The notes under the pieces were generated by a model. The model saw nothing but the letters and a program-made list of their open reading frames with translations, had not been told where the DNA came from and searched no databases. From Bordetella ansorpii (GTDB taxonomy: Bacteria > Pseudomonadota > Gammaproteobacteria > Burkholderiales > Burkholderiaceae_B): a stretch of DNA of 64,000 nt. Of this stretch, positions 48,719-58,100 are shown in pieces. Position 1 is the first letter of the stretch; every line of letters begins with the position of its first letter. The translations under genes and the position numbers were made by a program. Location of the stretch: contig NZ_FKBS01000012.1 of the NCBI RefSeq assembly GCF_900078315.1, positions 41,460 to 105,459 of the forward strand, given 5' to 3'.

Positions 48719-49757
48719 TGGGCGGCTCGGCGCTCAATGGCTCCAGTAGCCGCGCGGCGGTCAGGCGCAGGTTGTCGACCCGTGCCGGGTCGGCGGCCAG
48801 GCGGCACAGTTCAGTCACCCAGGCCTGCGGGTCATTGTCCAGCAGCAGACCGTTGTGCCCATGCTGAATCACCTGCCGGTACGGCCCTTGCGCCGAATAC
48901 AGTCCGGCCGCACCGCAGCGAGCGATGTCATACGCCTTGACGTAAGAGCGGCCTGTGTTGAACACAGAAGGTAGTAGCGGGACCAGGCCGATATGGCCGT
49001 TCAGGGTACGGCAATGGGCCTGGTAGTTGGCCCAGCTCATGGGATGCAGCACGCGCGTGCGCGGCAGGCTGCGGTACCGGCTGTTGACGTCATGCCCACC
49101 GATGACCTCGAAATGCACGTTCGGGCAGCGTTCCAGCACCTGCGACATCACGGGATGCAGCCATGCCAACTCCGTCTGATGGGCCGAGGTGCCGTGGTAG
49201 AACACCTGGAGCGGTGCGTTGGGCAATAGCGGCTGCAGTGGGCGAGAGCCAGCGGCCAGGTCCGCCAGGAGCGGGCGCGCTGGCATCAGTTCAGCCGATA
49301 AATGGGGGTAGCGGTCGCGTAGGGCGTCCGTCGAGAACCAGTAATGCGAGGCCAGGGCGCGGATGTCCGAAGCGCGGGCGTGGCAGTACTTGTTCAGCTT
49401 TTTCACGTAAGGGCGCGGCAGGCCCTGCCAAGCCTGGCGGTGCAGCAGGTCGTCGTCCATGAAGTAGGCGACACACGTCAACTGTGCCCGATGCGCGGCC
49501 AGGAAGCGCGCCCAGGCGGGATTCAGATAGCGGACGATGACGACGCCGGTGCCCGGCGCCAGGTCTTGCAGGCTTGGGCGGACGGTATCCAGATTCCGAT
49601 AAGCCACGGGTTGGCCGAGCCCTTGAAGATATGGCCGGACATAATAATCCGTGGAGGGGCTGTCCCCGCCCTGATGCAGCACCAACCAACGTTGCGTAGT
49701 TTGTTGGAATGTTGCAGGCACAACCAAAGGTTTCAGGCGTAATAATTTTCGTAGCAT
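48621..49757 (-). CDS. GT-B-type glycosyltransferase
   Basis: A 378-residue protein. The C-terminal half has the pattern of GT-B glycosyltransferases: VFYHGTSAHQTELAWLHPVM, FEVIGG, HIGLVPLLPSVFNTGRSYVKAYDIARCG, and a terminal segment on a fill-in residue position before helices (GHNGLLLDND). The N-terminal half has YFMDDDLL. It faces away from the capsule operon and converges on the SDR gene, with a 98-base overlap of the two coding ends. The donor and acceptor sugars are unknown. Confidence 0.75.
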   Translation of the reverse strand: MLRKLLRLKPLVVPATFQQTTQRWLVLHQGGDSPSTDYYVRPYLQGLGQPVAYRNLDTVRPSLQDLAPGTGVVIVRYLNPAWARFLAAHRAQLTCVAYFMDDDLLHRQAWQGLPRPYVKKLNKYCHARASDIRALASHYWFSTDALRDRYPHLSAELMPARPLLADLAAGSRPLQPLLPNAPLQVFYHGTSAHQTELAWLHPVMSQVLERCPNVHFEVIGGHDVNSRYRSLPRTRVLHPMSWANYQAHCRTLNGHIGLVPLLPSVFNTGRSYVKAYDIARCGAAGLYSAQGPYRQVIQHGHNGLLLDNDPQAWVTELCRLAADPARVDNLRLTAARLLEPLSAEPPTIHTPAGAGTTLILPDGYRPTGSSPDSTETES

Positions 49758-49790
49758 CAGGCTAGAATCGCTTCACCAATTACGGTGCAT

Positions 49791-49807
49791 GTGCTGCCGC
49801 GCAGCAT
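49791..49807. repeat. Inverted repeat, first copy, capsule leader
   Basis: TGCTGC, a three-base centre (CGC) and GCAGCA form six-base perfect arms. It lies 34 bases upstream of the minus-strand glycosyltransferase start. Its core matches the second copy at 50029. Confidence 0.5.
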
Positions 49808-50028
49808 GAGTATTTTATCGAAACGTAAAGATTTTCAGCTTGTTGCGAATAATTCCCGTTTGTAGATTTTACCTTCCATTGCTACACTTCGTGCGTGTGT
49901 GGAGATCCTGCAGACACGGCAGCTTTGCGGCAAATGCGCGACGTTGCTGCACAAAAAATTCCAGATATTGCAGGTTTGCATATGTCGCGATTTCGCTGGT
50001 TAAAGCGGGTATTTGTTGCCGATATTGC

Positions 50029-50045
50029 ATGCTGCTCCGCAGCAT
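50029..50045. repeat. Inverted repeat, second copy, capsule leader
   Basis: ATGCTGC, a three-base centre (TCC) and GCAGCAT form seven-base perfect arms, 62 bases upstream of the rfbA start. It shares the TGCTGC-N3-GCAGCA core with the copy at 49791; the two are 238 bases apart. Confidence 0.5.
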
Positions 50046-50107
50046 TTGAATAGGCCATATGCATCAACGGCGTATCGCTTTATTGAAAGCGTCCAAGGAA
50101 GGCTAAT

Positions 50108-50992
50108 TTGAAAAATCGCAAGGGTATTATCCTGGCCGGAGGGTCGGGAACACGCCTCTATCCCGCGACACTGGCGGTATCCAAACAGTTGCTGCCGGTC
50201 TACGACAAACCGATGATTTATTATCCGCTCAGCGTGCTGATGCTGGCGGGCATCCGGGACGTCCTGATCATCTCCACCCCCCAGGATACGCCGCGATTCG
50301 AACAATTGCTGGGGGACGGAAGCGCCTGGGGCATCAATCTGCAATACGCAGTGCAACCCAGTCCCGACGGTCTGGCCCAGGCTTTCCTCATCGGCGAGCA
50401 GTTCCTGGATGGCGCTCCGGCGGCATTGATCCTTGGCGACAACATCTTCTACGGGCACGACTTGGCCAAGCTGGTTGCCGGCGCGTCCCAACAAGACCGT
50501 GGCGCTACGGTGTTCGCCTACCATGTGCAGGATCCCGAACGCTACGGTGTCGTGGAGTTCGATGCCAACGGCCGGGTCCTGAGCCTGGAAGAAAAACCTA
50601 CCACTCCGCGTTCGCATTACGCTGTCACCGGGCTGTACTTCTACGACGACCGCGTTGTCGATTTCGCCAAGTCCGTTCGGCCGTCGGCGCGCGGCGAGCT
50701 CGAGATCACCGATCTGAATCGCCTCTATCTCGATCGGGGCGGGCTGAATGTCGTCACCATGAGCCGTGGCTACGCCTGGCTCGACACGGGTACGCATGAG
50801 TCCATGCTGGAGGCTGGGCAGTTCATTGCCACTATCGAGGCCCGCCAGGGCCTGAAGGTCGCGTGCCTGGAAGAGATCGCCTACCGGCTGGGTTACATCG
50901 ACGCCGCCAGGATCGCGCAGCTCGCCGATCCCATGCTGAAGAACGGCTACGGCCAATACCTGAAACGCATTCTTGCCGAGGAGCCGCGGTAG
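50108..50992 (+). CDS. rfbA: Glucose-1-phosphate thymidylyltransferase
   Basis: A 294-residue RmlA/RfbA nucleotidyltransferase of normal length. The nucleotide-binding signature [35 protein letters not shown] and the [12 protein letters not shown] segment are all present. It makes dTDP-glucose, the first step to dTDP-rhamnose and related sugars. The start is a TTG at 50108 behind AAGGAAGG; no in-frame ATG precedes the conserved N-terminus. It overlaps rfbC by one base. Confidence 0.95.
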   Translation: MKNRKGIILAGGSGTRLYPATLAVSKQLLPVYDKPMIYYPLSVLMLAGIRDVLIISTPQDTPRFEQLLGDGSAWGINLQYAVQPSPDGLAQAFLIGEQFLDGAPAALILGDNIFYGHDLAKLVAGASQQDRGATVFAYHVQDPERYGVVEFDANGRVLSLEEKPTTPRSHYAVTGLYFYDDRVVDFAKSVRPSARGELEITDLNRLYLDRGGLNVVTMSRGYAWLDTGTHESMLEAGQFIATIEARQGLKVACLEEIAYRLGYIDAARIAQLADPMLKNGYGQYLKRILAEEPR

Positions 50993-51540
50993 TGAAGATC
51001 GTGGACACCGCAATTCCCGACGTGAAGATCATCGAGCCGGCCGTCTTCGGCGACGCGCGCGGTTTTTTCTTCGAGAGCTTCAACCAGCAGAAATTCGACC
51101 AGGCTGTCGGCCGCAGCGTGCATTTCGTGCAGGACAACCACTCGCGCTCATCGCGCGGGGTGCTGCGCGGCCTGCATTACCAGTTGCCGCCGCATCCGCA
51201 GGGCAAGCTGGTGCGCGTCACCAGCGGCGAGGTCTATGACGTTGCGGTGGACATCCGCCGCAGCTCGCCCACGTTCGGAAAGTCCGTCGGCGTTTTGCTG
51301 ACGGCTGAAAATAAACGACAGTTCTGGGTGCCGGAAGGCTTTGCTCACGCGTTCGTCGTGTTGTCCGAAACGGCCGATTTCCTCTATAAGACCACCGACT
51401 ACTGGTTCAAGGACCTGGAGCGTTCCATCAAATGGGACGACCCCCAATTGAACATCGAATGGCCAGCGGACATCGAGCCTGTCCTGTCCGAAAAGGATGC
51501 TCAGGCCGGCTCGTTCGCCCAGGCAGATGTCTTCGAATGA
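50992..51540 (+). CDS. rfbC: dTDP-4-dehydrorhamnose 3,5-epimerase
   Basis: A 182-residue RmlC/RfbC cupin epimerase. With the GTG start at 50992, which shares one base with the rfbA stop, the catalytic residues fall at His62 (GLHYQ), Tyr132 and Asp169, matching His63, Tyr133 and Asp170 of the Salmonella enzyme. Motifs HFVQDNHS, RGVLRGLHYQ and PEGFAHAF are intact. It acts two steps after RfbA. rfbB and rfbD, needed for the steps between and after, are not in the window. Confidence 0.95.
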   Translation: MKIVDTAIPDVKIIEPAVFGDARGFFFESFNQQKFDQAVGRSVHFVQDNHSRSSRGVLRGLHYQLPPHPQGKLVRVTSGEVYDVAVDIRRSSPTFGKSVGVLLTAENKRQFWVPEGFAHAFVVLSETADFLYKTTDYWFKDLERSIKWDDPQLNIEWPADIEPVLSEKDAQAGSFAQADVFE

Positions 51541-53575
51541 CTTGACTGACCGGCGAACCCAAGGCTGCGGCGATTCGTTGATGGCATTGCCGTCGCGCCG
51601 GGTCTACGCGCTTGCGCCGGGCGTCAATCGCATTGCCACCCTGCGTGCGTTGCTGGACGACTACGACGTGCTGTACCGTCCCGCAGGCAGGCCGGCATCG
51701 CACGAATCCGTCCTGGCGTGGGGCATGCGCCCCAGCGCGCTGCGGGCGCAGCGTTACGCAAAGCAGCGCGGCCTGCGGGTGCTTCATATCGAAGACGGCT
51801 TTTTGCGTTCGGTTGGGCTGGGCAGGGACGATCCTCCCTTGTCGATCGTGCTGGACGACCAGGGCCTTTATCTGGATGCCGGCAGGCCATCGCGCCTCGA
51901 GGCGTTGATTCGCCAGTGTCTGAATGGCGCGGAACAGCGCCGGGCGTGCGCGCTGGTGCGCTCCTGGCGCCATGCCAGGGTTTCCAAGTACAACCACAGC
52001 CGCGACTTTTCAGGCGAGTTGCCGCATGACAGTGTTCTGGTGGTCGATCAGACCAGGGGCGATGCGTCCATCGAGTATGGGGGGGCTGACGCCGCCAGCT
52101 TCACGCGCATGCTCGATGCCGCGCTGCGCGAGTATCCCCAAAGCACGATCCTGCTGAAAGTGCACCCCGACGTTATCGCCGGACGCAAGCAAGGCCATTA
52201 CGATCTTGCCACACTTCGGTCGATGCCGCGGGTGCACATACTGGATTCGGACGCACATCCCGTCAGTCTGCTGGAAAGGGTGCGTGCCGTATACACGGTG
52301 ACCTCGCAGCTGGGTTTTGAGGCGTTGCTATGGGACGTGCCTGTCCGCGTGTTCGGCATGCCGTTCTATGCGGGCTGGGGCCTGACGCTCGATGAGCTTG
52401 CAGCTCCCGCGCGGCGGTGCGCCTTGTCCTTGCTGCAGTTGGTGCACGGCGTCCTGATCGATTACTGCCGCTACGTGAACCCTGAGACGGGACTGCGTTG
52501 TGAAGTCGAAACCGTGCTGGCCTGGATGGGGCTGCAGCGCCGCATGCGCGAACGCTTCGCTCCGGTTGTCGATGCCGTGGGGTTTTCGGGCTGGAAACGC
52601 GGCTATGTTCGGGATTACTTCGCCGGGACATCGGTCCGGTTCCTGCGTCGTCCCCGCCGTGTTCGAGAAGGGCTGATCGCTGTGTGGGGATGCAATCAGG
52701 ACGAGCGCGTTGAGAGAACTCCTGGACATGGGGCGGTCGTTCGCGTGGAAGATGGTTTTCTGCGGTCGGTGGGACTGGGCGCTGACCTGACCCGCCCTTT
52801 GTCGTGGGTGCAGGACGACATCGGCATCTATTACGATGCGACCCGGCCCTCCCGCCTCGAGCAGTTATTGCGCGAGACGGCATTTTCCGAAGCGTTGGTG
52901 GCGCGAGCGGCTTTGCTGCGCCAGGCGATCTGCTCGGCTGGCATCACCAAATACAACCTCGAGGGCGGCGCCGATTGGTCCGCGCCGCCGGGACGCCATG
53001 TGATCTTGGTGCCGGGGCAGGTTGAAAGCGATGCTTCCATAAGGTACGGCGCAGCGGATATCCGCTGCAATCTGGAATTGTTGCGGGCCGTGCGGCGCGA
53101 AAACCCTGGCGCATACTTGGTGTACAAACCGCACCCGGACGTGCTTGCCGGTCTCAGGAAAGCCGGCCGTGGCGAGTGCCACGCATTCGAGTGGTGCGAC
53201 GAGATGCTGGGGGCGGTGCCGTTTTCTCGACTGCTGGCATGCGTGGATGAAGTCCATGTCCTGACCTCCCTGGCGGGATTCGAGGCCATGTTGCGCAACG
53301 TGCCCGTGGTCACCTACGGTCAGCCGTTTTACGCGGGTTGGGGCTTGAGCTGCGATACACGCCTGGAAGCGGCGGTGCGGCAGCGCCGGGGACGTACCCT
53401 TGCACTGGACGAACTGGTGGCTGCTGCCTTGATCCTCTACCCCACTTATGTCAGTCGCGTGACAAATCGTTACACGACTGCGGAGCAGGTCCTGCGGGAA
53501 CTGATAGAGTGGCGAGCCACGCCCGGAGTGCCGCGCTGGCGGCACTGGATTGCCCGGTTGTTCCGCGAAGCATGA
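51527..53575 (+). CDS. kpsC: KpsC-like capsule polysaccharide transferase
   Basis: A 682-residue protein made of two related halves. Each half has an EDGFLRSVGLG motif, a DDxGxYxDA-RPSRLE motif, a lysine-rich HPDV motif (LLKVHPDV and VYKPHPDV) and a GFEA-L-xVPV plus FYAGWGL motif. This is the layout of KpsC, which in ABC-exported capsules builds the beta-Kdo linker on a phospholipid with two retaining Kdo-transferase domains. The start at 51527 overlaps rfbC by 14 bases; an alternative ATG at 51581 is possible. No kpsS partner is visible in the window. Confidence 0.85.
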   Translation: MSSNDLTDRRTQGCGDSLMALPSRRVYALAPGVNRIATLRALLDDYDVLYRPAGRPASHESVLAWGMRPSALRAQRYAKQRGLRVLHIEDGFLRSVGLGRDDPPLSIVLDDQGLYLDAGRPSRLEALIRQCLNGAEQRRACALVRSWRHARVSKYNHSRDFSGELPHDSVLVVDQTRGDASIEYGGADAASFTRMLDAALREYPQSTILLKVHPDVIAGRKQGHYDLATLRSMPRVHILDSDAHPVSLLERVRAVYTVTSQLGFEALLWDVPVRVFGMPFYAGWGLTLDELAAPARRCALSLLQLVHGVLIDYCRYVNPETGLRCEVETVLAWMGLQRRMRERFAPVVDAVGFSGWKRGYVRDYFAGTSVRFLRRPRRVREGLIAVWGCNQDERVERTPGHGAVVRVEDGFLRSVGLGADLTRPLSWVQDDIGIYYDATRPSRLEQLLRETAFSEALVARAALLRQAICSAGITKYNLEGGADWSAPPGRHVILVPGQVESDASIRYGAADIRCNLELLRAVRRENPGAYLVYKPHPDVLAGLRKAGRGECHAFEWCDEMLGAVPFSRLLACVDEVHVLTSLAGFEAMLRNVPVVTYGQPFYAGWGLSCDTRLEAAVRQRRGRTLALDELVAAALILYPTYVSRVTNRYTTAEQVLRELIEWRATPGVPRWRHWIARLFREA

Positions 53576-53699
53576 CGAGGCGATGGTGTAAACGCATGCC
53601 GCTGTCATTCCAGGAGTGGAAAATAATCACTTTCATCACCTGCGCATCGCGCGCTCGTTCCGGAAGTGTGGTCGATGGATCGGCCATGAGCGTTCCGGC

Positions 53700-55742
53700 A
53701 TGGCATCCGATAGCGCTTTTGGCGTCGATCAGGTTGGCATGGACTACTTGATAGAAGGCCTGGTGCTGAACAACGCACGGGCCTGCGTGACCGATCTGCT
53801 GCTTGAGTTGCAGGACGGCCGTACGCATCCACTGAAAGTACTGGTCAGCCGCAAAGGACGTATCCAGGAAATGGTCCGCCTGCCGGTCGGCGTGCGTACC
53901 CTTCGGCTGAGTCAGGGAGATGGCGAACTTTTCGCCGTAGTGCGCCTGGCGGCCAGGCGGCTGGGCGCGGCCGAGCACAAGTTGCGTCAGTTCTGGCGGG
54001 CATCCCAGGCGTTGCTGCGCCAACCTGCCGAGAATCGTACGCGCACAGGCTTGACCCTCAAGGCAGTGTTGTTCGACCTGGATCATGCCTACGACATTGC
54101 GTGCCGGCTCCGGGCGAACGTACGCACGGGGCAGTACTGCGACTGGTACCACGAGTTCTATGGCTTGGCCGCGGATGATCGTCCGCTTATGGCGGCCATG
54201 GCTGCCAACTGGTCCCATCCTCCTGTCTTCCATATCGTGTTGCTGCGGAAGGGCGACAGCATGCAGGCAGATATCGATACAACATCGGCGAGTTTGCAAG
54301 CCCAGATCTATCCCCATTTTCAGGTCAAGGTGGAGGAGGGTGCGTTCGCGGCCGCACCGACGCCTTCCGGCGAGCAGACCCAGGGGATATGGCAGGTCAC
54401 GGTGCGCGCAGGTGTGCGTCTGGCCGAGCAGGCGCTATTCTGCCTGGCCGAGGCCATCGTCAAGACGCCCGGCGCCGCGCTGGTCTATGCGGATCATGAC
54501 CAGCTGGATCCGGATGGGCGGCTTCATTCGCCGGTTTTCAAGCCTGACTGGTCGCCGGAGATGCTGCGCGCGACAAACTATATAGGCGAGGCCTTCGCCT
54601 GCAACGCGCAGTACACGGCGAGACTGGCCGGCCTCGCCGCGTCTTCCCGCCATGCGCTCCTGCTGGAACTGGGCGCACTGGACCTGCCAGTCCTGCATGT
54701 GGCCGCGCCGCTTTGGCACGTCCCCGATTCCGCGCCGGCCACCGGCACGTCCGAGATCGTGCGCGCGCATCTTCAACGCCTCGGCGTGGTTGCCGACGTG
54801 GTCGATGCCGGGGCCGGCCGTTGCCGGGTTCGATACACGCTGCCATCCGCGCGGCCTCTGGTCAGCATCGTCATCCCGACGCGGGACGGCTTGCACCACC
54901 TGAGGCGCTGCATCGACAGCCTGATCGGCAGGACCGCCTATGCGTTCTACGAGATCCTTGTCATCGACAACCAGAGCATGGAGCCGCAGACGCTGGCCTA
55001 TCTCGGCCAGATCCGGCAATTGCCCAACGTGCGGGTCCTGCCTTTCGATCGAGCCTTCAACTACTCGAGCATCAACAATATGGCGGTCGGGCACGCCCAG
55101 GGCGAACTGGTCTGCCTGCTGAACAATGATACGGAAGTCATCTCGCCCGACTGGCTGGACGAGATGGTGGGCCAGATTTCCCGCAGCGATATTGGGGTGG
55201 TGGGCGCGAAACTGCTGTATGGTGATGGCCGCGTGCAACATGCCGGCGATACTGTAGGCCCCGGTGGGTGCGCGAACCATCTGCATGTGGGTATCGGCCG
55301 CGATGACCCGGGCTATGCGGGCAGGGCGCTGGTGGCCCAGGATCTGTCGGCGGTGACCGCCGCCTGCCTGCTGACCAGAAAATCGCTCTATCAGGCGCTG
55401 GGCGGGCTCGAGGAAAAGAGGCTGCCGGTGGCGTTCAACGATGTCGACTACTGCCTGCGGGTCAGGGAAGCAGGCCTGAGGGTCGTCTGGACGCCCCACG
55501 CGTTGCTGTACCACCATGAGTCCGCCACGAGAGGCAAAGACGAAACTCCGGCACAATTGCGTCGCGCCAAATCCGAGATCCGCTATATGCGCAAGCGTTG
55601 GCGGCGTGAAATGCTGCATGACCCCTTCTACAATCCCAACCTCAATTATCTGCAGGCCGACTTTTCCCTGAGTTCCACCCCTTCCGTCTGCTGTCCCTGG
55701 CGAGGCGCCCATGTCGCGTCCGTGCACCGGCGGACTGGCTGA
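53700..55742 (+). CDS. Large glycosyltransferase, family 2 domain at C-terminus
   Basis: About 680 residues with this start. The last 290 form a GT-A family 2 domain: LVSIVIPTRDG near residue 386, CLLNNDTEVI near 474 with the metal-binding DTE, GLEEKRLPVAFNDVDYCLRVREAG and a YHHES segment. The first 380 residues are not recognised; they contain VYADHDQLDPDG, which suggests a second, degenerate or distinct transferase domain. The frame opens at a GTG at 53616 without ribosome site; ATGs at 53700 and 53739 are both possible. It lies in the capsule operon between kpsC and kpsE. Linkage and sugars are unknown. Confidence 0.8.
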   Translation: MASDSAFGVDQVGMDYLIEGLVLNNARACVTDLLLELQDGRTHPLKVLVSRKGRIQEMVRLPVGVRTLRLSQGDGELFAVVRLAARRLGAAEHKLRQFWRASQALLRQPAENRTRTGLTLKAVLFDLDHAYDIACRLRANVRTGQYCDWYHEFYGLAADDRPLMAAMAANWSHPPVFHIVLLRKGDSMQADIDTTSASLQAQIYPHFQVKVEEGAFAAAPTPSGEQTQGIWQVTVRAGVRLAEQALFCLAEAIVKTPGAALVYADHDQLDPDGRLHSPVFKPDWSPEMLRATNYIGEAFACNAQYTARLAGLAASSRHALLLELGALDLPVLHVAAPLWHVPDSAPATGTSEIVRAHLQRLGVVADVVDAGAGRCRVRYTLPSARPLVSIVIPTRDGLHHLRRCIDSLIGRTAYAFYEILVIDNQSMEPQTLAYLGQIRQLPNVRVLPFDRAFNYSSINNMAVGHAQGELVCLLNNDTEVISPDWLDEMVGQISRSDIGVVGAKLLYGDGRVQHAGDTVGPGGCANHLHVGIGRDDPGYAGRALVAQDLSAVTAACLLTRKSLYQALGGLEEKRLPVAFNDVDYCLRVREAGLRVVWTPHALLYHHESATRGKDETPAQLRRAKSEIRYMRKRWRREMLHDPFYNPNLNYLQADFSLSSTPSVCCPWRGAHVASVHRRTG

Positions 55743-55816
55743 GCGAGTCGGGTTCTGGGACAGGCAGTTATGGCTCAGGTTCGCCAGACGCGACGGAATC
55801 CTTACACCACGACAAG

Positions 55817-56935
55817 ATGATGGTCAAAATTCTAAAGAAACACGGGCTTTTTCTCGGCATCGTAGTGGTGCCCATGATCGTGGCCATCGCCTATTTCGTA
55901 TCGCTGTCGATGGACCGATACGTCAGCCGGTCCACCGTGGTGGTCCGCTCTCTGGGCGGGCAGGGCGGCAGCGCCGCGGCGGCGCAGCAGATGCAGGGCC
56001 TGTCGATGCTGCTGGGCGCGGGCAACGCCTCGTCGCTGGAGGAAACGCTCTACGTCAGTACGTATGTGTCTTCGCAGGACATGCTGAACATTCTGCAGTC
56101 GAAATTGCGTTGGAGCGAGCAGTATGCAGGTAACTGGCATGATTTCTGGTTTTATCTGCCGGAAGATGCCACGCAGGAAGATATCCTGAAGTTCTACCAG
56201 CGCATGGTCACGACGACGTTCGATGAAACCAACGGATTGCTGACGATCCAGGTGCAGTCCTTTGACAAGGAGTTCGCCAAGCGCACGCTCGATACGATCG
56301 TTGCCGAAAGCGATCGCTTCGTGAACGAACTGTCCCACAAGCTTGCTCGAGACCAGGTTGATTTCGCGCAAGGTGAGCTTGAGCGTGCCCGTCATAACTA
56401 CGAGGAGAAGCGTACGGCTATGCTCGATTTCCAGGCGGTTCACAACCTTCTGGACGCCGAGCAGAGCGCGGCCGCTCGCAACGAGGTCATCGCGACGTTG
56501 CAGTCGAATCTGGTCACGGCCCACGCCAGCCTGCGCGCCATGAAAGAGACGCTCAACAAGAATAGTCCGCAGGTCCAGCAGCAGGAGCGGACCATCCGCG
56601 CCCTGGAGAACCAGATCGCGGTCGAAGAGAAAAAGTTGGTCGCGGCGAGCAGCAGCAGTCAGTTGAACGTCATTGCATCGAAGTATCGTGCCCTCGAAGT
56701 GGACGCCGGAATCGCCGAGGCCAGCTACAAGTCGACGGTCAATTCATTGGAGTCTGCGCGGATCGAGGCGACCAAGAAGATGCGCAGTCTTTCCGTCATC
56801 GTCAGCGCGAATGAGCCGGACGAGGCGCTGTATCCCCGCCGTGGATACAGTCTGGCAACGACGCTGATCATCCTGCTGTTGATTTATGGCATTGCCCGTT
56901 TCGCCATTGCGACGGTCAGGGACCACCAGGACTAA
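55817..56935 (+). CDS. kpsE: Capsule export inner-membrane protein (PCP family)
   Basis: A 372-residue polysaccharide co-polymerase of the KpsE/CtrB type. One transmembrane helix sits near each end (about 10-31 and 345-363), with a long periplasmic coiled-coil segment between (for example ARHNYEEKRTAMLDFQAVHNL and QQQERTIRALENQIAVEEKKL). It spans the periplasm between the KpsMT exporter and the outer-membrane KpsD-like channel. It is encoded directly upstream of both partners. Confidence 0.9.
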   Translation: MMVKILKKHGLFLGIVVVPMIVAIAYFVSLSMDRYVSRSTVVVRSLGGQGGSAAAAQQMQGLSMLLGAGNASSLEETLYVSTYVSSQDMLNILQSKLRWSEQYAGNWHDFWFYLPEDATQEDILKFYQRMVTTTFDETNGLLTIQVQSFDKEFAKRTLDTIVAESDRFVNELSHKLARDQVDFAQGELERARHNYEEKRTAMLDFQAVHNLLDAEQSAAARNEVIATLQSNLVTAHASLRAMKETLNKNSPQVQQQERTIRALENQIAVEEKKLVAASSSSQLNVIASKYRALEVDAGIAEASYKSTVNSLESARIEATKKMRSLSVIVSANEPDEALYPRRGYSLATTLIILLLIYGIARFAIATVRDHQD

Positions 56936-56956
56936 GAAGACATTCAGAGCACGACC

Positions 56957-58090
56957 ATGCAGAATAAATATTCTTCCGGCTCCGCCACGATGGAATTTCT
57001 CCGCCCGCTGCGGCTCGCAATGATGCTCAGTGGGGCGCTCTCGCTGAGCGGTTGCGCCTTGCTGTCGGGTAGTGGACCCGGCATTTCCGCGATCACTTCG
57101 GAAAGCAGCACGGCGAATCCTGACTATCCGTACGACCTCATCGATCTGTCGCCATCCAACATCGCGCCTTACATGAGGCCCGCCGACGCGGCGTTGCTCA
57201 AGAAGGTCGCTCAACCTGAGATTCCCGAGATTCGGCTGGTGCCCGGGGATGTGCTCAAGGTCATGATCTCCGATGACAGCAATGGCGAGAAAACGGTGTT
57301 TTCGCCGCTGGCGCAGGGGGGCACGGTGTTCGAGCAGGTCCGAGTCATGGCCGATGGCACGATTTCGCTGCCTTATGTCGGCATCAAGGCGGTGAAGGGC
57401 GCCACGTTGCGCGAGGTTGAGGCCACGATCCGCCAGGGGGTCAAGGGCTGGGCGGCTGCCCCTCAGGTGCATATCGAGATGGTCGGTGATCTTTCCGGTT
57501 CGGTGCTGGTGGCGGGCGCCGTGAAGGCGCCTGGCCGGTTTTCCGCGTTGCAGGGGCCGCTGACGTTGCTCGATGCCATCAACCGGGCCGGCGGGCCGAT
57601 ACTCGAGCCGTATCTCATCAAGGTGGTCCTGCGCACCGGCAAGGACGTGCAGAGCTATAACTATCAGACCCTGCTGTCGGGGGGCAATATTGTCGTGCCG
57701 CCCAATTCCGAGATCGTCCTCGAGCGCGACCGCAAGCGGTTCGTGGCCATGGGCGCCGTCAAGGAGCCTGGCCTGCGGGATTTCCCTTCTTCTTCACCGA
57801 CCCTGCTCGAGGTGCTGGGCTCGGTCGGTGGACTGAATGAGCAGGCCGCCAATCCCAGCGGCGTCTTCGTATTCCGCCTAGCTGACACGGCCGAGGGCGA
57901 GAAGCCGAGAGCCCAGGTGTTTCGCCTTGACATGCGCGAGCCGGTATCCATGTTCCTGGCCAAGGGCTTCCAGATACAGCCGGACGATACGGTCTACGTG
58001 ACCAACGCCGCCGTCTACGAACTGCAGAAGATCATTTCACCGATCGTGCAGGTGCTGGTGCTGGGCCGCACCGTGGAAAACTTTCAATAG
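56957..58090 (+). CDS. kpsD: Outer-membrane polysaccharide export lipoprotein (Wza/KpsD type)
   Basis: A 377-residue protein with a signal peptide and lipobox LSGC (lipid-acceptor Cys33). A polysaccharide-export domain follows (IRLVPGDVLKVMI and ADGTISLPYVG), then SLBB-like beta-grasp repeats (SVLVAGAVKAPGRF, FVAMGAVKEPGLRDF). It should form the outer-membrane channel for the capsule. It lies 21 bases after kpsE and 10 bases before kpsM, so the export genes form one operon. Its length is nearer Wza/CtrA than the longer E. coli KpsD. Confidence 0.9.
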   Translation: MQNKYSSGSATMEFLRPLRLAMMLSGALSLSGCALLSGSGPGISAITSESSTANPDYPYDLIDLSPSNIAPYMRPADAALLKKVAQPEIPEIRLVPGDVLKVMISDDSNGEKTVFSPLAQGGTVFEQVRVMADGTISLPYVGIKAVKGATLREVEATIRQGVKGWAAAPQVHIEMVGDLSGSVLVAGAVKAPGRFSALQGPLTLLDAINRAGGPILEPYLIKVVLRTGKDVQSYNYQTLLSGGNIVVPPNSEIVLERDRKRFVAMGAVKEPGLRDFPSSSPTLLEVLGSVGGLNEQAANPSGVFVFRLADTAEGEKPRAQVFRLDMREPVSMFLAKGFQIQPDDTVYVTNAAVYELQKIISPIVQVLVLGRTVENFQ

Positions 58091-58100
58091 GTCCCGCCCA

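Larger units (their letters stand above)
49758..50107. promoter_or_regulatory. AT-rich leader region before the capsule operon
   Basis: These 350 bases between the divergent glycosyltransferase and rfbA hold no convincing gene and are far more AT-rich than the rest of the window. They contain two similar short inverted repeats (listed separately). The capsule-type ops/JUMPstart core GGCGGTAGC was looked for and not seen. It is the natural site for the promoters of both flanking genes. Confidence 0.6.

Noticed and set aside
49758-50107. JUMPstart/ops element for capsule antitermination
   Set aside because: The ops core GGCGGTAGC was not found in the leader.
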